Shown piece by piece: positions 1 to 8,150 of a DNA stretch of 64,000 bases. The stretch's first letter is position 1. Every line of letters begins with the position of its first letter. The translations under genes were made by a program, and so were the position numbers. The stretch is from Rhizobium sp. ARZ01 (lineage in GTDB: Bacteria > Pseudomonadota > Alphaproteobacteria > Rhizobiales > Rhizobiaceae): the NCBI RefSeq assembly GCF_014851675.1, contig NZ_JACVAE010000001.1, positions 620,001 to 684,000 on the forward strand. Direction: 5' to 3'. The notes under the pieces were generated by a model, which made no database searches, was not told the origin of the DNA, and worked only from the letters and a program-made list of their open reading frames with translations.

Positions 1-110
1 TCATTCGGCTGCGTTCTCTCAAAATGTGTGTCGTGATACGAAAGCGTTTGCAATCCAACAGGAAATGCAAGTCGCTAAGTTATTATATGATCTCATGATA
101 GCAAGCTAAG

Positions 111-1079
111 ATGATGTCGCCACCGAATTCAAGCAAACGATACTGGCTTTCCCGCCACGCCATGAGCCTGCTGACATTCGCCTGTCTCGCTATCTATGGC
201 GCTTTCATCCAGTGGCAATGGGGATGGGGGCAGCTGTTGTCACAGTGGTCCAAGGTGGGAGCCGGGACCACGATAGCCGCACTTGTGCTTTTGACCGCCA
301 CCTATCTCGTTCGCGCCCAGCGCATATATGACTACTTTCCCGCCGAAACCTCGCGCCGGTTCCTGAAGCTCTTTCGTCTCACCCAAGTCCACAATCTCCT
401 CAACATCATGCTGCCGTTCAGGGCCGGGGAGACGAGCTTTCCGCTTCTGATGCGTTCGCAGTTCGCCGTGCCCTTGCCGCGTGCGACAGCGGCGCTGTTG
501 GTCATGCGGCTCTTGGATCTGCACGCGCTTTGTGCCGCAGCTGGCGTCGGCCTTGTGTTGGGGGCCGAAAACAGGGGGATCGCCTGGTTCGTCTGGATTG
601 CGTTCCTTGTTTCGCCGCTTGCGTTCTTTGCGGCCAAGGCCCTGATCTTCCGCCACCTGAATAGTGCCCTGCCGCAGAGGCTGGAAAAGTTTCTGGAAGA
701 GATCGAGGCCGGCATCCCGGCGGACACTGCTGGCTTCGTCCGCGCCTGGGCCTTCACCATTTTGAATTGGGGGGTGAAGGTGATCGTGCTCGCCTGGGTA
801 CTCGGCCTGCTCGGCGTGACGCCGCTCACCGCGACGTTTGGTGGTGCGCTCGGCGGGGAGCTATCCTCGGTCCTTCCGCTGCATGCGCCGGGTGGTGTCG
901 GCACCTATCCGGCCGGCATTGCGGCCGGTGCGGTCGCGTTCGGCGCGGCCGCCGACAAGGTATCGCTTGCGGCGATGGCGGAGGCGGCCATCAATGCACA
1001 TCTGCTGATCGTGGCCAGCGCCTGCGTCGGCACCGCACTCTCCATCGTCCTGTCGTGGCTTCCCTCGAAGGCGCGATGA
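111..1079 (+). CDS. LPG synthase TM-region family (YbhN/UPF0104-type) membrane protein
   Basis: A 322-residue protein made almost wholly of hydrophobic helices, with a short polar N-terminus. It resembles the flippase-like transmembrane part of lysylphosphatidylglycerol synthases without the catalytic soluble domain. Features typical of that family are an arginine/glutamate-bearing segment near residues 95-110 (MLPFRAGETSFPLL) and a glycine- and proline-rich segment near 245-270 (GELSSVLPLHAPGGVGTYPAG). It is probably an inner-membrane protein; family members are linked to lipid or isoprenoid-lipid handling, but no substrate can be read here. The next gene, amn, converges on it with 4 bases between the stop codons. 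ATG at 111 is taken as the start; a second ATG at 114 is equally possible. Confidence 0.7.
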   Translation: MMSPPNSSKRYWLSRHAMSLLTFACLAIYGAFIQWQWGWGQLLSQWSKVGAGTTIAALVLLTATYLVRAQRIYDYFPAETSRRFLKLFRLTQVHNLLNIMLPFRAGETSFPLLMRSQFAVPLPRATAALLVMRLLDLHALCAAAGVGLVLGAENRGIAWFVWIAFLVSPLAFFAAKALIFRHLNSALPQRLEKFLEEIEAGIPADTAGFVRAWAFTILNWGVKVIVLAWVLGLLGVTPLTATFGGALGGELSSVLPLHAPGGVGTYPAGIAAGAVAFGAAADKVSLAAMAEAAINAHLLIVASACVGTALSIVLSWLPSKAR

Positions 1080-1083
1080 CGGC

Positions 1084-2586
1084 CTATTGGAACGCTGTCT
1101 CGAAGAAGCTTCTCAGCTTGCGCGAGTGCAGTTTTTCCGTCGGCATGCCGGCGAGCTTCTCCAGTGCCCGGATGCCGATGCGCAGGTGCTGGTTGACCTG
1201 GGTCCGGTAAAAGGCTGTTGCCATGCCGGGCAATTTCAACTCCCCGTGCAGGGGCTTGTCGGAGACGCAGAGCAGGGTGCCGTAGGGCACACGGAAGCGG
1301 AAACCGTTGGCCGCGATCGTTGCCGATTCCATATCGAGCGCGATCGCGCGCGACTGCGACAGCCGCTTCACCGGTCCGCGCTGGTCGCGCAATTCCCAGT
1401 TGCGATTGTCAATCGTGGCGACCGTGCCGGTGCGCATAATGCGCTTCAGGTCGTAGCCCTCGAGCCCCGTCACCTCGGCGACGGCGCTTTCGAGCGCGAC
1501 CTGCACTTCGGCCAGCGCCGGGATCGGCACCCACACCGGCAGGTCGTCATCGAGCACGTGATCCTCGCGCACATAGGCATGGGCAAGCACGTAGTCGCCG
1601 AGCGTCTGGCTGTTGCGAAGCCCGGCGCAGTGACCGAGCATCAGCCAGGCATGCGGGCGCAGTACGGCGATGTGGTCGGTGATCGTCTTGGCGTTGGAGG
1701 GGCCGACGCCGATGTTGACGAGCGTGATGCCGCCGTGGCCTTTGCGCTTGATATGGTAGGCCGGCATCTGTGGCAGCCGCGCCAGCGTCAGGTCCGTATC
1801 CGGCTTGTCGTTTCCGGCCTGGGTGACGACGTTTCCGGGCTCGACGAAGGCCGTATAACCATTGCCGCCCTCGGCCATCTGCAACCGTGCCCAGGCGCAG
1901 AATTCATCGACATAGAACTGGTAGTTCGTGAAGAGTACGAAGTTCTGGAAGTGGTTGGCGTTGGTCGCCGTGTAGTGGCTGAGGCGAGCAAGCGAGTAGT
2001 CGATGCGCTGGGCCGTGAAGGCCGCAAGCGGTGAATCCTCGCCGGGGCCGGCTTCGTAGGAACCGTTTGCGATCTCGTCGTCCGTGTTCGTCAGGTCCGG
2101 TGCGTCGAACAGGTCCCGCAGCGGTACGGTGATGTTTTCGGCGACCTCCGCCTCGACATGGGCGCCTTCGCCGAAGGCGAAGTGCAATGGGATCGGCGTG
2201 GAGGATTCCGACACCGTGACGCTGATGCCGTGGTTGCGCATCAGGTGGCCCAGTTGTTCCTTCAGATAATGCCGGAAGAGCTTCGGGCGGGTGATCGTTG
2301 TGGTGTAGACGCCCGGCGAGGCGACGTAGCCGTAGGACAGCCGCGAATCGACATGGCCGAAGCTCGTCGTCTCGACGCTGACCTGCGGATAGCACGCGCG
2401 ATAGCGGCACACCGGCGTTCCAGTCCGCGCAAGTCCGACAAACGCATCCGTCAGGAAGCGCGTGTTGCGCTCATAGAGTGCTTCCAGGCACTCGACCGCC
2501 TTGACCGGGTCGTCGAAGGTCTGCGGCTCGAAGAGATCTGGTGTGGCGAATGGAAGGGCGGTCTGGGACAAGATTCGTTTGCTCAT
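1084..2586 (-). CDS. amn: AMP nucleosidase
   Basis: A 500-residue protein of the length and sequence character of bacterial AMP nucleosidase, which cleaves AMP to adenine and ribose 5-phosphate in the cytoplasm and helps balance the adenylate pool. The N-terminal third matches the family's regulatory domain. The C-terminal half has the nucleoside-phosphorylase fold, with the segments GGITLVNIGVGPSNAKTITD, HAWLMLGHCAGLRNSQTLGD and ALDMESATIAANGFRFRVPY, where the Asp-Met-Glu lies in the nucleoside site. The ATG start is a clean fit to the family. It is convergent with the upstream membrane protein and appears to be a single-gene unit. Confidence 0.9.
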   Translation of the reverse strand: MSKRILSQTALPFATPDLFEPQTFDDPVKAVECLEALYERNTRFLTDAFVGLARTGTPVCRYRACYPQVSVETTSFGHVDSRLSYGYVASPGVYTTTITRPKLFRHYLKEQLGHLMRNHGISVTVSESSTPIPLHFAFGEGAHVEAEVAENITVPLRDLFDAPDLTNTDDEIANGSYEAGPGEDSPLAAFTAQRIDYSLARLSHYTATNANHFQNFVLFTNYQFYVDEFCAWARLQMAEGGNGYTAFVEPGNVVTQAGNDKPDTDLTLARLPQMPAYHIKRKGHGGITLVNIGVGPSNAKTITDHIAVLRPHAWLMLGHCAGLRNSQTLGDYVLAHAYVREDHVLDDDLPVWVPIPALAEVQVALESAVAEVTGLEGYDLKRIMRTGTVATIDNRNWELRDQRGPVKRLSQSRAIALDMESATIAANGFRFRVPYGTLLCVSDKPLHGELKLPGMATAFYRTQVNQHLRIGIRALEKLAGMPTEKLHSRKLRSFFETAFQ

Positions 2587-2683
2587 GAATCATTATAGTT
2601 CGGCGAAGCTTGCACGCAAACGACAAGATTGTAACGTCCGGAGGCGGTCAACCGGGTCGCTTTCGAGCGATTCTGTGTAAAAT

Positions 2684-3004
2684 TCAACGTGGACCGGCAA
2701 GAATGACGATGGCTCCGGCAACAGCGATTGCAGCACCCGTCAGGTCCCAGCGGTCGGGGGCAAAGCCTTCCGCAAACCAGAGCCACAGGAGGGACGCAGC
2801 GATATAGATGCCGCCGTACGCGGCGTAGGCGCGGCCGGCCGCGCTCGAATCGATCAGCGTCAGAAGCCACGCAAAGGCCGCAAGCGATACCATGCCGGGA
2901 ACAAGCCAGAGCGCCGACTTTTCCAGGCGCAACCAGGCCCAGAAGGAAAAGCAGCCGGCGATTTCTGCAAGGGCCGCGGCGCCGTAGATTAGGATGGATT
3001 GCAT
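2684..3004 (-). CDS. YnfA family small inner-membrane protein
   Basis: A 106-residue protein with four hydrophobic segments, the usual size of the UPF0060/YnfA family, which is distantly related to small multidrug resistance proteins. Family-type segments are [20 protein letters not shown] and [19 protein letters not shown], near the N-terminus and in the third helix. A longer reading frame begins at 3085, but the internal ATG at 3004 fits the family N-terminus ([14 protein letters not shown]) and has GGGAG just upstream, so it is preferred. Function in this organism is unknown; some relatives have been tied to drug or dye efflux. Confidence 0.8.
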   Translation of the reverse strand: MQSILIYGAAALAEIAGCFSFWAWLRLEKSALWLVPGMVSLAAFAWLLTLIDSSAAGRAYAAYGGIYIAASLLWLWFAEGFAPDRWDLTGAAIAVAGAIVILAGPR

Positions 3005-3121
3005 GCGGGCTCCCAATAAAGGTGCCCAAGAGTTACCGTACAACTGGAGAATTCGAAATCTTTTTCGGGGGCGCTGGCGCCGCAATGTGCCGCATCTGGC
3101 CTCGCTGTCGACTATCCCGGC

Positions 3122-3301
3122 TCAGCTCATCGCCTGCCGCTGCAGCGTGACGAAGAGCACCAGGCCGGCGCCCTGCTTGCCGGCGCCGAGGACGCCGTTG
3201 CTTGCGGCAAAAGTGACGGCTGCAAGCGGCGCGACCATCAGTGCGGCGAGCACGAGGATTCGCAGGCTGACGGCAAGGCTGGCGAGAAGCGCGATCGGCA
3301 T
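3122..3301 (-). CDS. Small hydrophobic predicted exported/membrane protein (59 aa)
   Basis: A 59-residue frame with one long hydrophobic stretch (residues about 3-33), then a glycine-rich linker and a second short hydrophobic patch ending in LQRQAMS. AAGGA lies about 9 bases before the ATG. It follows another tiny hydrophobic-start gene on the same strand 25 bases upstream, so the two may be co-transcribed. No family is recognised. Support is the ribosome binding site, the membrane-like composition and the paired arrangement; chance occurrence in GC-rich DNA cannot be excluded. Confidence 0.3.
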   Translation of the reverse strand: MPIALLASLAVSLRILVLAALMVAPLAAVTFAASNGVLGAGKQGAGLVLFVTLQRQAMS

Positions 3302-3326
3302 GGCGGGCGTCCTTGCTGCGGTGAGG

Positions 3327-3494
3327 TTAAAGGGCGGCGGAGCAGATTGTCGGGATCGAGCAGGCGCTTGCCGTGCCGTAGTGCTTGTTCAACTCGTGGC
3401 GGCGCTGATCGGTTTCGACTGCTGCAGCGACCGAGATCGCAAAAACAGTCATCAGCAGCGTGATGATCGTCAGTCGGCGGGCCAGGATTTCCAT
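3327..3494 (-). CDS. Small predicted secreted protein (55 aa)
   Basis: A 55-residue frame beginning MEILARRLTIITLLMTVFAI, a plausible Sec signal peptide (two Arg, hydrophobic core, then SVAAAVE as a cleavage region). The putative mature part of about 29 residues is polar and has two cysteines (SACSIPTICSAAL) that could form a disulfide in the periplasm. AGGGAA lies about 8 bases before the ATG. The next small gene follows on the same strand. No known family is recognised. Confidence 0.35.
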   Translation of the reverse strand: MEILARRLTIITLLMTVFAISVAAAVETDQRRHELNKHYGTASACSIPTICSAAL

Positions 3495-3702
3495 CGTTCG
3501 TTCCCTGAGATTGTCTTTCCGTGATGCCCTTCTCGCATGGCGCGACTGAACGCGTCCTGAGAGGGCGGTTCATCTGGCGTTCAGGAAAGTCGGCTTGGAG
3601 GCCGCCGAAGTTCGGCTTGGCCGGAGTGGATGAATTCGGCGGCGCGCCTTGAAGCCGATCATGGCGATCGCTAACTCCATCTGACATCGAATGGAGAACC
3701 GG

Positions 3703-4404
3703 ATGACCAAGCCGATCGAACTCTTTTTCTGGCCGACCCCGAACGGCTACAAGATTACCATCATGCTGGAGGAACTCGGCGCTCCCTACGAGGTGAAGTA
3801 TATCAACATCGGCAAGGGCGAGCAGTTCGCGCCGGAGTTCCTCAATATCGCCCCCAACAACCGCATGCCGGCGATCATCGATCCCGATGGCCCGGGTGGC
3901 GAACAGATTTCGGTGTTCGAATCCGGTGCCATCCTGCAGTATCTCGGCCGCAAGTACGGGAAATTCTACCCGGCCGAAGAGCGCGCCCGCGTGCAGGTCG
4001 ACGAATGGCTGTTCTGGCAGATGGGTGGGCTCGGGCCGATGGCCGGTCAGGCGCACCATTTCCGCCAGTATGCGCCGGAAAAGATCGAATACGGCATCGA
4101 CCGCTACACCAACGAGGTGAACCGTCTCTATGGCGTGATGAACAAGCGGTTGGCGGAACACGAGTTCCTCGCTGGCGACTATTCAATCGCCGACATGGCC
4201 TGCATCGGTTGGGTGCGTCCCTATGAGAACCAGGGCCAGAATCTGGAAGACTTCCCGCACCTGAAGCGCTGGTTCGACGCCGTTCTCGCCCGTCCGGCGG
4301 TCCAGCGCGGCATCGAGGTCGGCAAGGAGGAGCGTGCTCGCCAGGCAAACCTTGCCGAGGACAGGGAAGCGCAGAAGATCCTGTTCGGTCAGCGGGCGCG
4401 GTGA
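3703..4404 (+). CDS. Glutathione S-transferase family protein (YfcG/YghU-like)
   Basis: A 233-residue two-domain glutathione transferase. The N-terminal thioredoxin-like half begins MTKPIELFFWPTPNGYKITI, typical of the Ure2p/YfcG/YghU branch, and contains NNRMPAIIDPDG with the conserved cis-proline and the FESGAILQYL glutathione-binding segment. The all-helical C-terminal half has the buried Asp motif in GDYSIADMACIGWV. Members of this branch act mainly as glutathione-dependent disulfide reductases in the cytoplasm; the substrate here is unknown. The ATG at 3703 is preferred over 3691 because GGAG sits 7 bases before it and the family starts there. Confidence 0.85.
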   Translation: MTKPIELFFWPTPNGYKITIMLEELGAPYEVKYINIGKGEQFAPEFLNIAPNNRMPAIIDPDGPGGEQISVFESGAILQYLGRKYGKFYPAEERARVQVDEWLFWQMGGLGPMAGQAHHFRQYAPEKIEYGIDRYTNEVNRLYGVMNKRLAEHEFLAGDYSIADMACIGWVRPYENQGQNLEDFPHLKRWFDAVLARPAVQRGIEVGKEERARQANLAEDREAQKILFGQRAR

Positions 4405-4427
4405 GGGCGCCGCGTCCAAGAGATTCC

Positions 4428-4538
4428 GTCATGCCGGACTTGATCCGGCATCCAGCCGCGCAAGTCCTTGCGCGAGAAAAAGCACCTTTCGCGCCGCAGA
4501 CGCGGCGTGGCTGGACACCGGCTCAAGGCCGGTGTGAC
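4428..4538. repeat. RIME-like palindromic intergenic repeat, copy 1
   Basis: A roughly 110-base element built from nested palindromes. It contains ATGCCGGA/TCCGGCAT, CGCGCAAG/CTTGCGCG, CGCCGC/GCGGCG and CACCGGC/GCCGGTG stems, and its outer ends GTCA...TGAC and CCAGCC...GGCTGG pair with each other. A related copy lies at 19575-19680. This matches the form of RIME-type mosaic elements of rhizobia, which sit between genes. Confidence 0.7.
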
Positions 4539-4614
4539 GAGAAGATGGGTAGGCCAACTTTGCGAAGTTGCTCACCGAACCGGCGGGAGACCTTTGCTCC
4601 TCGCGGGTACCCCC

Positions 4615-4956
4615 TCAAAGCCGCGACCAGGTCTGCGATTTGCAGAAGACCTTGAGCACGCAGCCCTTCATCTTCAGCGCGTTGCCGCTCACCGAGCCGG
4701 AGCCGCTATAGGTCTTGTCGTCTTCCGGGTCGGTGATCGAGCCGGAATACTCGCCGCCGGTGCCGTCGAGCTGGCCGATCCGTTTGCCGGCGAACTTGCC
4801 CGACTTGAGCGTGATGCAGAAACCGCCACCGCATTTGTCGATCGCGGCGGTTTCGCCGCTTGCCGTCCTCCAGTTGCCCTCGATCGGCTCGGCCGCCAAA
4901 GCGCTGCTGCCAAGACCGAGGCCAAGGGCGGCGGCCAGAATGGTGATACGTAGCAT
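4615..4956 (-). CDS. DUF2147 family exported protein
   Basis: A 113-residue protein with a clear signal peptide (MLRITILAAALGLGLGSSALAA, cleavage after ALAA) and a small mature domain of the DUF2147 type, marked by EGNWRTASGE at its start and DPEDDKTYSGSGSVSGNALK near its end. Three cysteines in the second half (GGGFCI, MKGCVLKVFCKS) are compatible with a periplasmic disulfide. The biochemical role of the family is not known. It stands alone, convergent with the glutathione transferase, with a palindromic repeat between them. Confidence 0.8.
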   Translation of the reverse strand: MLRITILAAALGLGLGSSALAAEPIEGNWRTASGETAAIDKCGGGFCITLKSGKFAGKRIGQLDGTGGEYSGSITDPEDDKTYSGSGSVSGNALKMKGCVLKVFCKSQTWSRL

Positions 4957-5469
4957 GTCTTCCTCCCGTTGCCGGAGCTTTCCCGCCTCGTTGCGGCGCT
5001 CCTGATCCCCTGCGTCTCCTCCGACGCCAGCGAAAGCTATCTTACGCGCACGTAAAGGTAAATCACCAATCAGCGCGAAATCGTGGATTTTCCAGCTATC
5101 TCCTCAGTGGGGCAGGACCAATTATTGCTCGGGTGAAACTTGCGACCGTTTTCCGTGGTTAGTGAATGGTTGAAATTGCAAGTTGAAGAATGCGTAAATT
5201 TTGACACAAATCCGCGGCGTTCCAGACCGTCCGATGCTTAACGAAAACCCAAGTTTACCAACTGTTTGAACTTTGTTTGTCGCAAATTAATCATGCATTT
5301 TAAGCGCCCATTGAAGGGGCGCTGGCATAGTGGAGCCATAAGACGAGCACGGGAAACACCGGCCGACAAAACCTTCGGGAAGCACATGCCGCAGAAGACG
5401 GCAGGCTCTCGAAAGGTTCCACAAAACAGGGCGATACAACAAGAAGACAACAGGACAGGGACAACGACA
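4957..5469. other. Intergenic region upstream of two divergent genes
   Basis: 513 bases with no convincing gene. They hold the promoters of the DUF2147 and Sel1 genes. A TTGACA hexamer is at 5201-5206 without a good -10 partner, and a hairpin AGCGCCC/GGGCGCT is near 5310-5331, about 140 bases before the Sel1 start. A longer reading frame starting at 5266 is in phase with the Sel1 gene but lacks a ribosome binding site and has a non-coding character. Confidence 0.4.
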
Positions 5470-5739
5470 ATGGCACGCTTCGACATCCAGAACTCCGAAA
5501 TGGCCGCCATGATGGGCGGCGAGACCCGCGCCGATACCTTCTGCGAAATGGGGCTGACTTATGCGACCGGTCGCGGATGCGACGTCGATCTGGTCGCTGC
5601 CCACAAATGGCTCAACATCGCCGCTATCAAGGGTTGCGATCGTGCCGCTGAGCTGCGCGCCGATCTCGCTGCGACGATGACCAAGACCGATCTCGCGCTG
5701 GCGCTTCGTGCCGCCCGCGACTGGATGACGACACACTGA
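5470..5739 (+). CDS. Small Sel1-repeat protein
   Basis: An 89-residue protein with one Sel1-like repeat in the middle (DTFCEMGLTYATGRGCDVDLVAAHKWLNIAA, residues about 17-48), followed by a second helical part. Sel1 repeats are TPR-like helical pairs used for protein contacts. With no signal peptide it should be cytoplasmic. The start is set at ATG 5470 (MARFDIQNSEMAAMMGGE), which has AGGGA about 8 bases upstream; the upstream extension in the same frame is not protein-like. The partner is unknown. Confidence 0.75.
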   Translation: MARFDIQNSEMAAMMGGETRADTFCEMGLTYATGRGCDVDLVAAHKWLNIAAIKGCDRAAELRADLAATMTKTDLALALRAARDWMTTH

Positions 5740-5831
5740 GACGACGAAAACAGCCCGGTAGGCAGTAGGAAATCAAAAACCTACAAGAACCTCGAAGAAG
5801 GCGCTGCTGTCCAAAAATGACAAGCTGCTGC

Positions 5832-6953
5832 CTACCGCTTGCTGTTCACCGTCTTCAACACCTTCGGAAGCATCTCTTCAAACAGTGCCATCTCCGCCTC
5901 TGGGCCGACGCTGACGCGTATGCAGCGGTTCAATGGCGCTACGCCGGGCATGCGGATGAAGATACCGTGCTCCATCAACCCGTCGACAATCGCGCGGGCG
6001 TGGTTGCCGTCGTGCCCACAGTCGATCGCAACGAAATTGGTGGCAGAGGGCAGGGGGCGCAGGCCGTTCTGTGTGGCGATCTTCGTGATCCTGTCGCGCG
6101 CCGCGGCGATGCGGCCAACCACCTCGTGCAGGTAGGTCTGATCCGCAAGTGCCGCGAGCGCTGCCGCCGTCGAAATCCGCGCCATACCGAAATGGTTGCG
6201 GATCTTGTCGAAAGCCTGTGCGTTGCCGATCGTGCCGATCGCATAACCCACGCGCGCGCCGGCGAGCCCGTAGGCCTTCGAGAACGTCCGCATCCGCAGA
6301 ACGTTCGGTTGGCCGATCAAAGCCGTTATCGCAGGCGTGGAGCCAGCAGGTGCCGTCTCGCAATAGGCCTCGTCGAGGATCAGCAGGCTGTGCTCCGGCA
6401 GTGCACGGGCGAAGGCGGCGACGCTGTCGGCATCCCACCAGCTTCCCATCGGATTGTCCGGATTGGCGAAATAGACGAGCGGCGCGTCCTCGCGCTTGGC
6501 TGCGGCAAGAAGGCCGTCCAGATCCTCCCGGTCGTTGACATAGGGAACGGTCACGAGACGCCCGCCATAGCCATTCACATGGTAGTTGAACGTCGGATAG
6601 CCGCCCAACGACGTCACGACCGGCGTGCCCGGCTCAACGACAAGCCGGACGATTTCACCGAGCAGCCCGTCGATGCCGCCACCGATCGCGATGTTGTCGC
6701 GCGAGACACCGTGGTGGAGGGCAAGTGCTTCGCGCAGCTCGAAATTCTCCGGATCGTTGTACATCCAGGTTTCGCCGGCCGCGCGCGCTATCACCGCCAG
6801 CACCGAGGGTGCGGGGCCGAAGCCGCTCTCATTGGCACCGATGCGCGCCTTCACCCTGGTCCCCCGCTGCCGTTCGATCGCTTCCGGCCCCACGAAGGGG
6901 ATGGTGGAGGGAAGCGCGTTGACGAGCGGGGTGAAGCGGGAGAAGCCGGACAT
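5832..6953 (-). CDS. Histidinol-phosphate aminotransferase-like PLP enzyme
   Basis: A 373-residue fold-type I aminotransferase of the HisC/class I-II family. Visible features are the small domain entry KARIGANESGFGPAPSV, the substrate/phosphate region YNDPENFELREALALHHG, the YFANPDNPMGSWW segment with the Asn that contacts PLP, ILDEAYCE with the PLP-nitrogen Asp, and the Schiff-base lysine in MRTFSKAYGLAGARVGYAIG. It may serve histidine synthesis or act on aromatic or other amino acids; stray HisC paralogs are common in rhizobia and no his genes lie nearby. The start at ATG 6953 (MSGFSRFTPLVNALP) with AAGGTG upstream is preferred to the longer frame at 7061. Confidence 0.8.
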   Translation of the reverse strand: MSGFSRFTPLVNALPSTIPFVGPEAIERQRGTRVKARIGANESGFGPAPSVLAVIARAAGETWMYNDPENFELREALALHHGVSRDNIAIGGGIDGLLGEIVRLVVEPGTPVVTSLGGYPTFNYHVNGYGGRLVTVPYVNDREDLDGLLAAAKREDAPLVYFANPDNPMGSWWDADSVAAFARALPEHSLLILDEAYCETAPAGSTPAITALIGQPNVLRMRTFSKAYGLAGARVGYAIGTIGNAQAFDKIRNHFGMARISTAAALAALADQTYLHEVVGRIAAARDRITKIATQNGLRPLPSATNFVAIDCGHDGNHARAIVDGLMEHGIFIRMPGVAPLNRCIRVSVGPEAEMALFEEMLPKVLKTVNSKR

Positions 6954-7178
6954 TCTGCGAGCACCTTGTTGAGTGACGTCAAGGAAGAGCTTGCTTGCGT
7001 GCGTCGAGCAGGCCGACAGCGCAGGCCGGCGGCACACTAACGCATGCCGGCAAAATTCCAAATCGATTTTCTGTAAGGATTATGTGTTGTTTTCAAGGTG
7101 TTATCGCGGTGTCGTCGACGACACTGCGGTAGAGGCGGGCTGCGGGCGCCGCTGGCGATCCCGCGCCCGGCTTGGCGG

Positions 7179-7607
7179 TCAGGCGCGCTGCAGGTTGAAC
7201 TGCGGTCGGACGATGCCCTTGGTATAGGGGAGCGGGGCATCCTTTTTCTTCGTGGCGACGCCGCCGGTGAAGTAGTCGGCGCGCACGATCTCGTGCAGCA
7301 GTTCCTCGTCGATTTCCTTGATGAACTGGACACCGATGCGATGATCGTTGCGGTACATTTCCGCGCAACCGACCTTGGCGAAGACACCGACGATTGTCAG
7401 ATAGTAGTGCTGTCCGAGCCCGATCGTCGTGTTGACGGAAAAGCTGGCGCCGCCTTGCGAGATATCGATCAGCTTGCAACTCCGGGTCTTGGGGACCGCG
7501 AGATCAAGGCCGACGGACAACAGCATGCCCTGCCGGTTCACCTTGAAGCGCTCCCATTTGCGCTCGTAAAGGCCGCCGCTTTGGCGCTTGTCTACCAACT
7601 CCACCAT
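7179..7607 (-). CDS. PilZ domain protein (c-di-GMP binding)
   Basis: A 142-residue cytoplasmic protein consisting mainly of one PilZ domain. Both cyclic di-GMP motifs are present: RxxxR as R16-K-W-E-R20 and DxSxxG as D48-I-S-Q-G-G53. It should therefore bind c-di-GMP and act as a receptor. A short basic tail (VATKKKDAPLPYTKG) follows. GGGAGAG precedes the ATG. It is a single gene with no motility or polysaccharide genes next to it; a GGDEF-EAL enzyme is encoded at 44.7-47.0 kb in the same window. Confidence 0.85.
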   Translation of the reverse strand: MVELVDKRQSGGLYERKWERFKVNRQGMLLSVGLDLAVPKTRSCKLIDISQGGASFSVNTTIGLGQHYYLTIVGVFAKVGCAEMYRNDHRIGVQFIKEIDEELLHEIVRADYFTGGVATKKKDAPLPYTKGIVRPQFNLQRA

Positions 7608-8150
7608 ATGCTCTCCCGGAAATGGGCATCATGCCCCCAAACGACCATGCGGGGAGTTTTGCACCTATGTGTTGGAAATCGCTAAAGGCGCCATGTAAAA
7701 ATTTACGTATCGCAATTCTGGGAAATTGAGCGCGAACACCCTCTGCACGCGCTTTCCGACAGATGGGAAACAATGGTCCAACCCAACTCAGCCTAAAGCA
7801 GCAGAGACCGCTTCGCGTCAGAAGGGTCGAGCGTTTTCCAGCCGGACAACGATCACCGCGAGATCGCTGCGGCTTTCAATCTGGAAGAGCAGCTCATTTC
7901 GTGAGATAACGCTAATATTCAGCATAAGGCGCGGACATCAATCTATTCGAGGCGGTGCACTGGTCTCGCTACGAGACTTGCATACGGGCTTTGGGGCGCA
8001 TTTTTCGTTGCTTTGACTGCGATGGGAAAGGAGGGCCGCAGAAGGCGTCTAGCACATCCAAACCAACACCGGAGACCGAACTGTCGGTTCGGCACATCGT
8101 CGTCATATTCCGCGTTCGGTTGTTCTGGCCTTTATTGAGGGAGAAAGCAG
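7608..8150. other. Intergenic region between the PilZ and sulfatase genes
   Basis: 543 bases between divergent genes. Small frames here (for example near 7726-8016) have no ribosome binding site and no protein-like composition. The region must carry both promoters, but no confident -35/-10 pair was seen. Confidence 0.4.

Noticed and set aside
2..109. A plus-strand frame open from the window edge to TAA at 107-109, ending in KLLYDLMIAS, possibly the tail of an upstream gene
   Set aside because: Only 35 residues are visible and they match no family I recognise, so a gene cannot be supported.
7109..7124. GTGTCGTCGACGACAC, a perfect 16-base palindrome between the aminotransferase and PilZ genes
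   Set aside because: It has no loop or T-tract to act as a terminator and lies behind the PilZ gene, not at a clear promoter; no role can be assigned.
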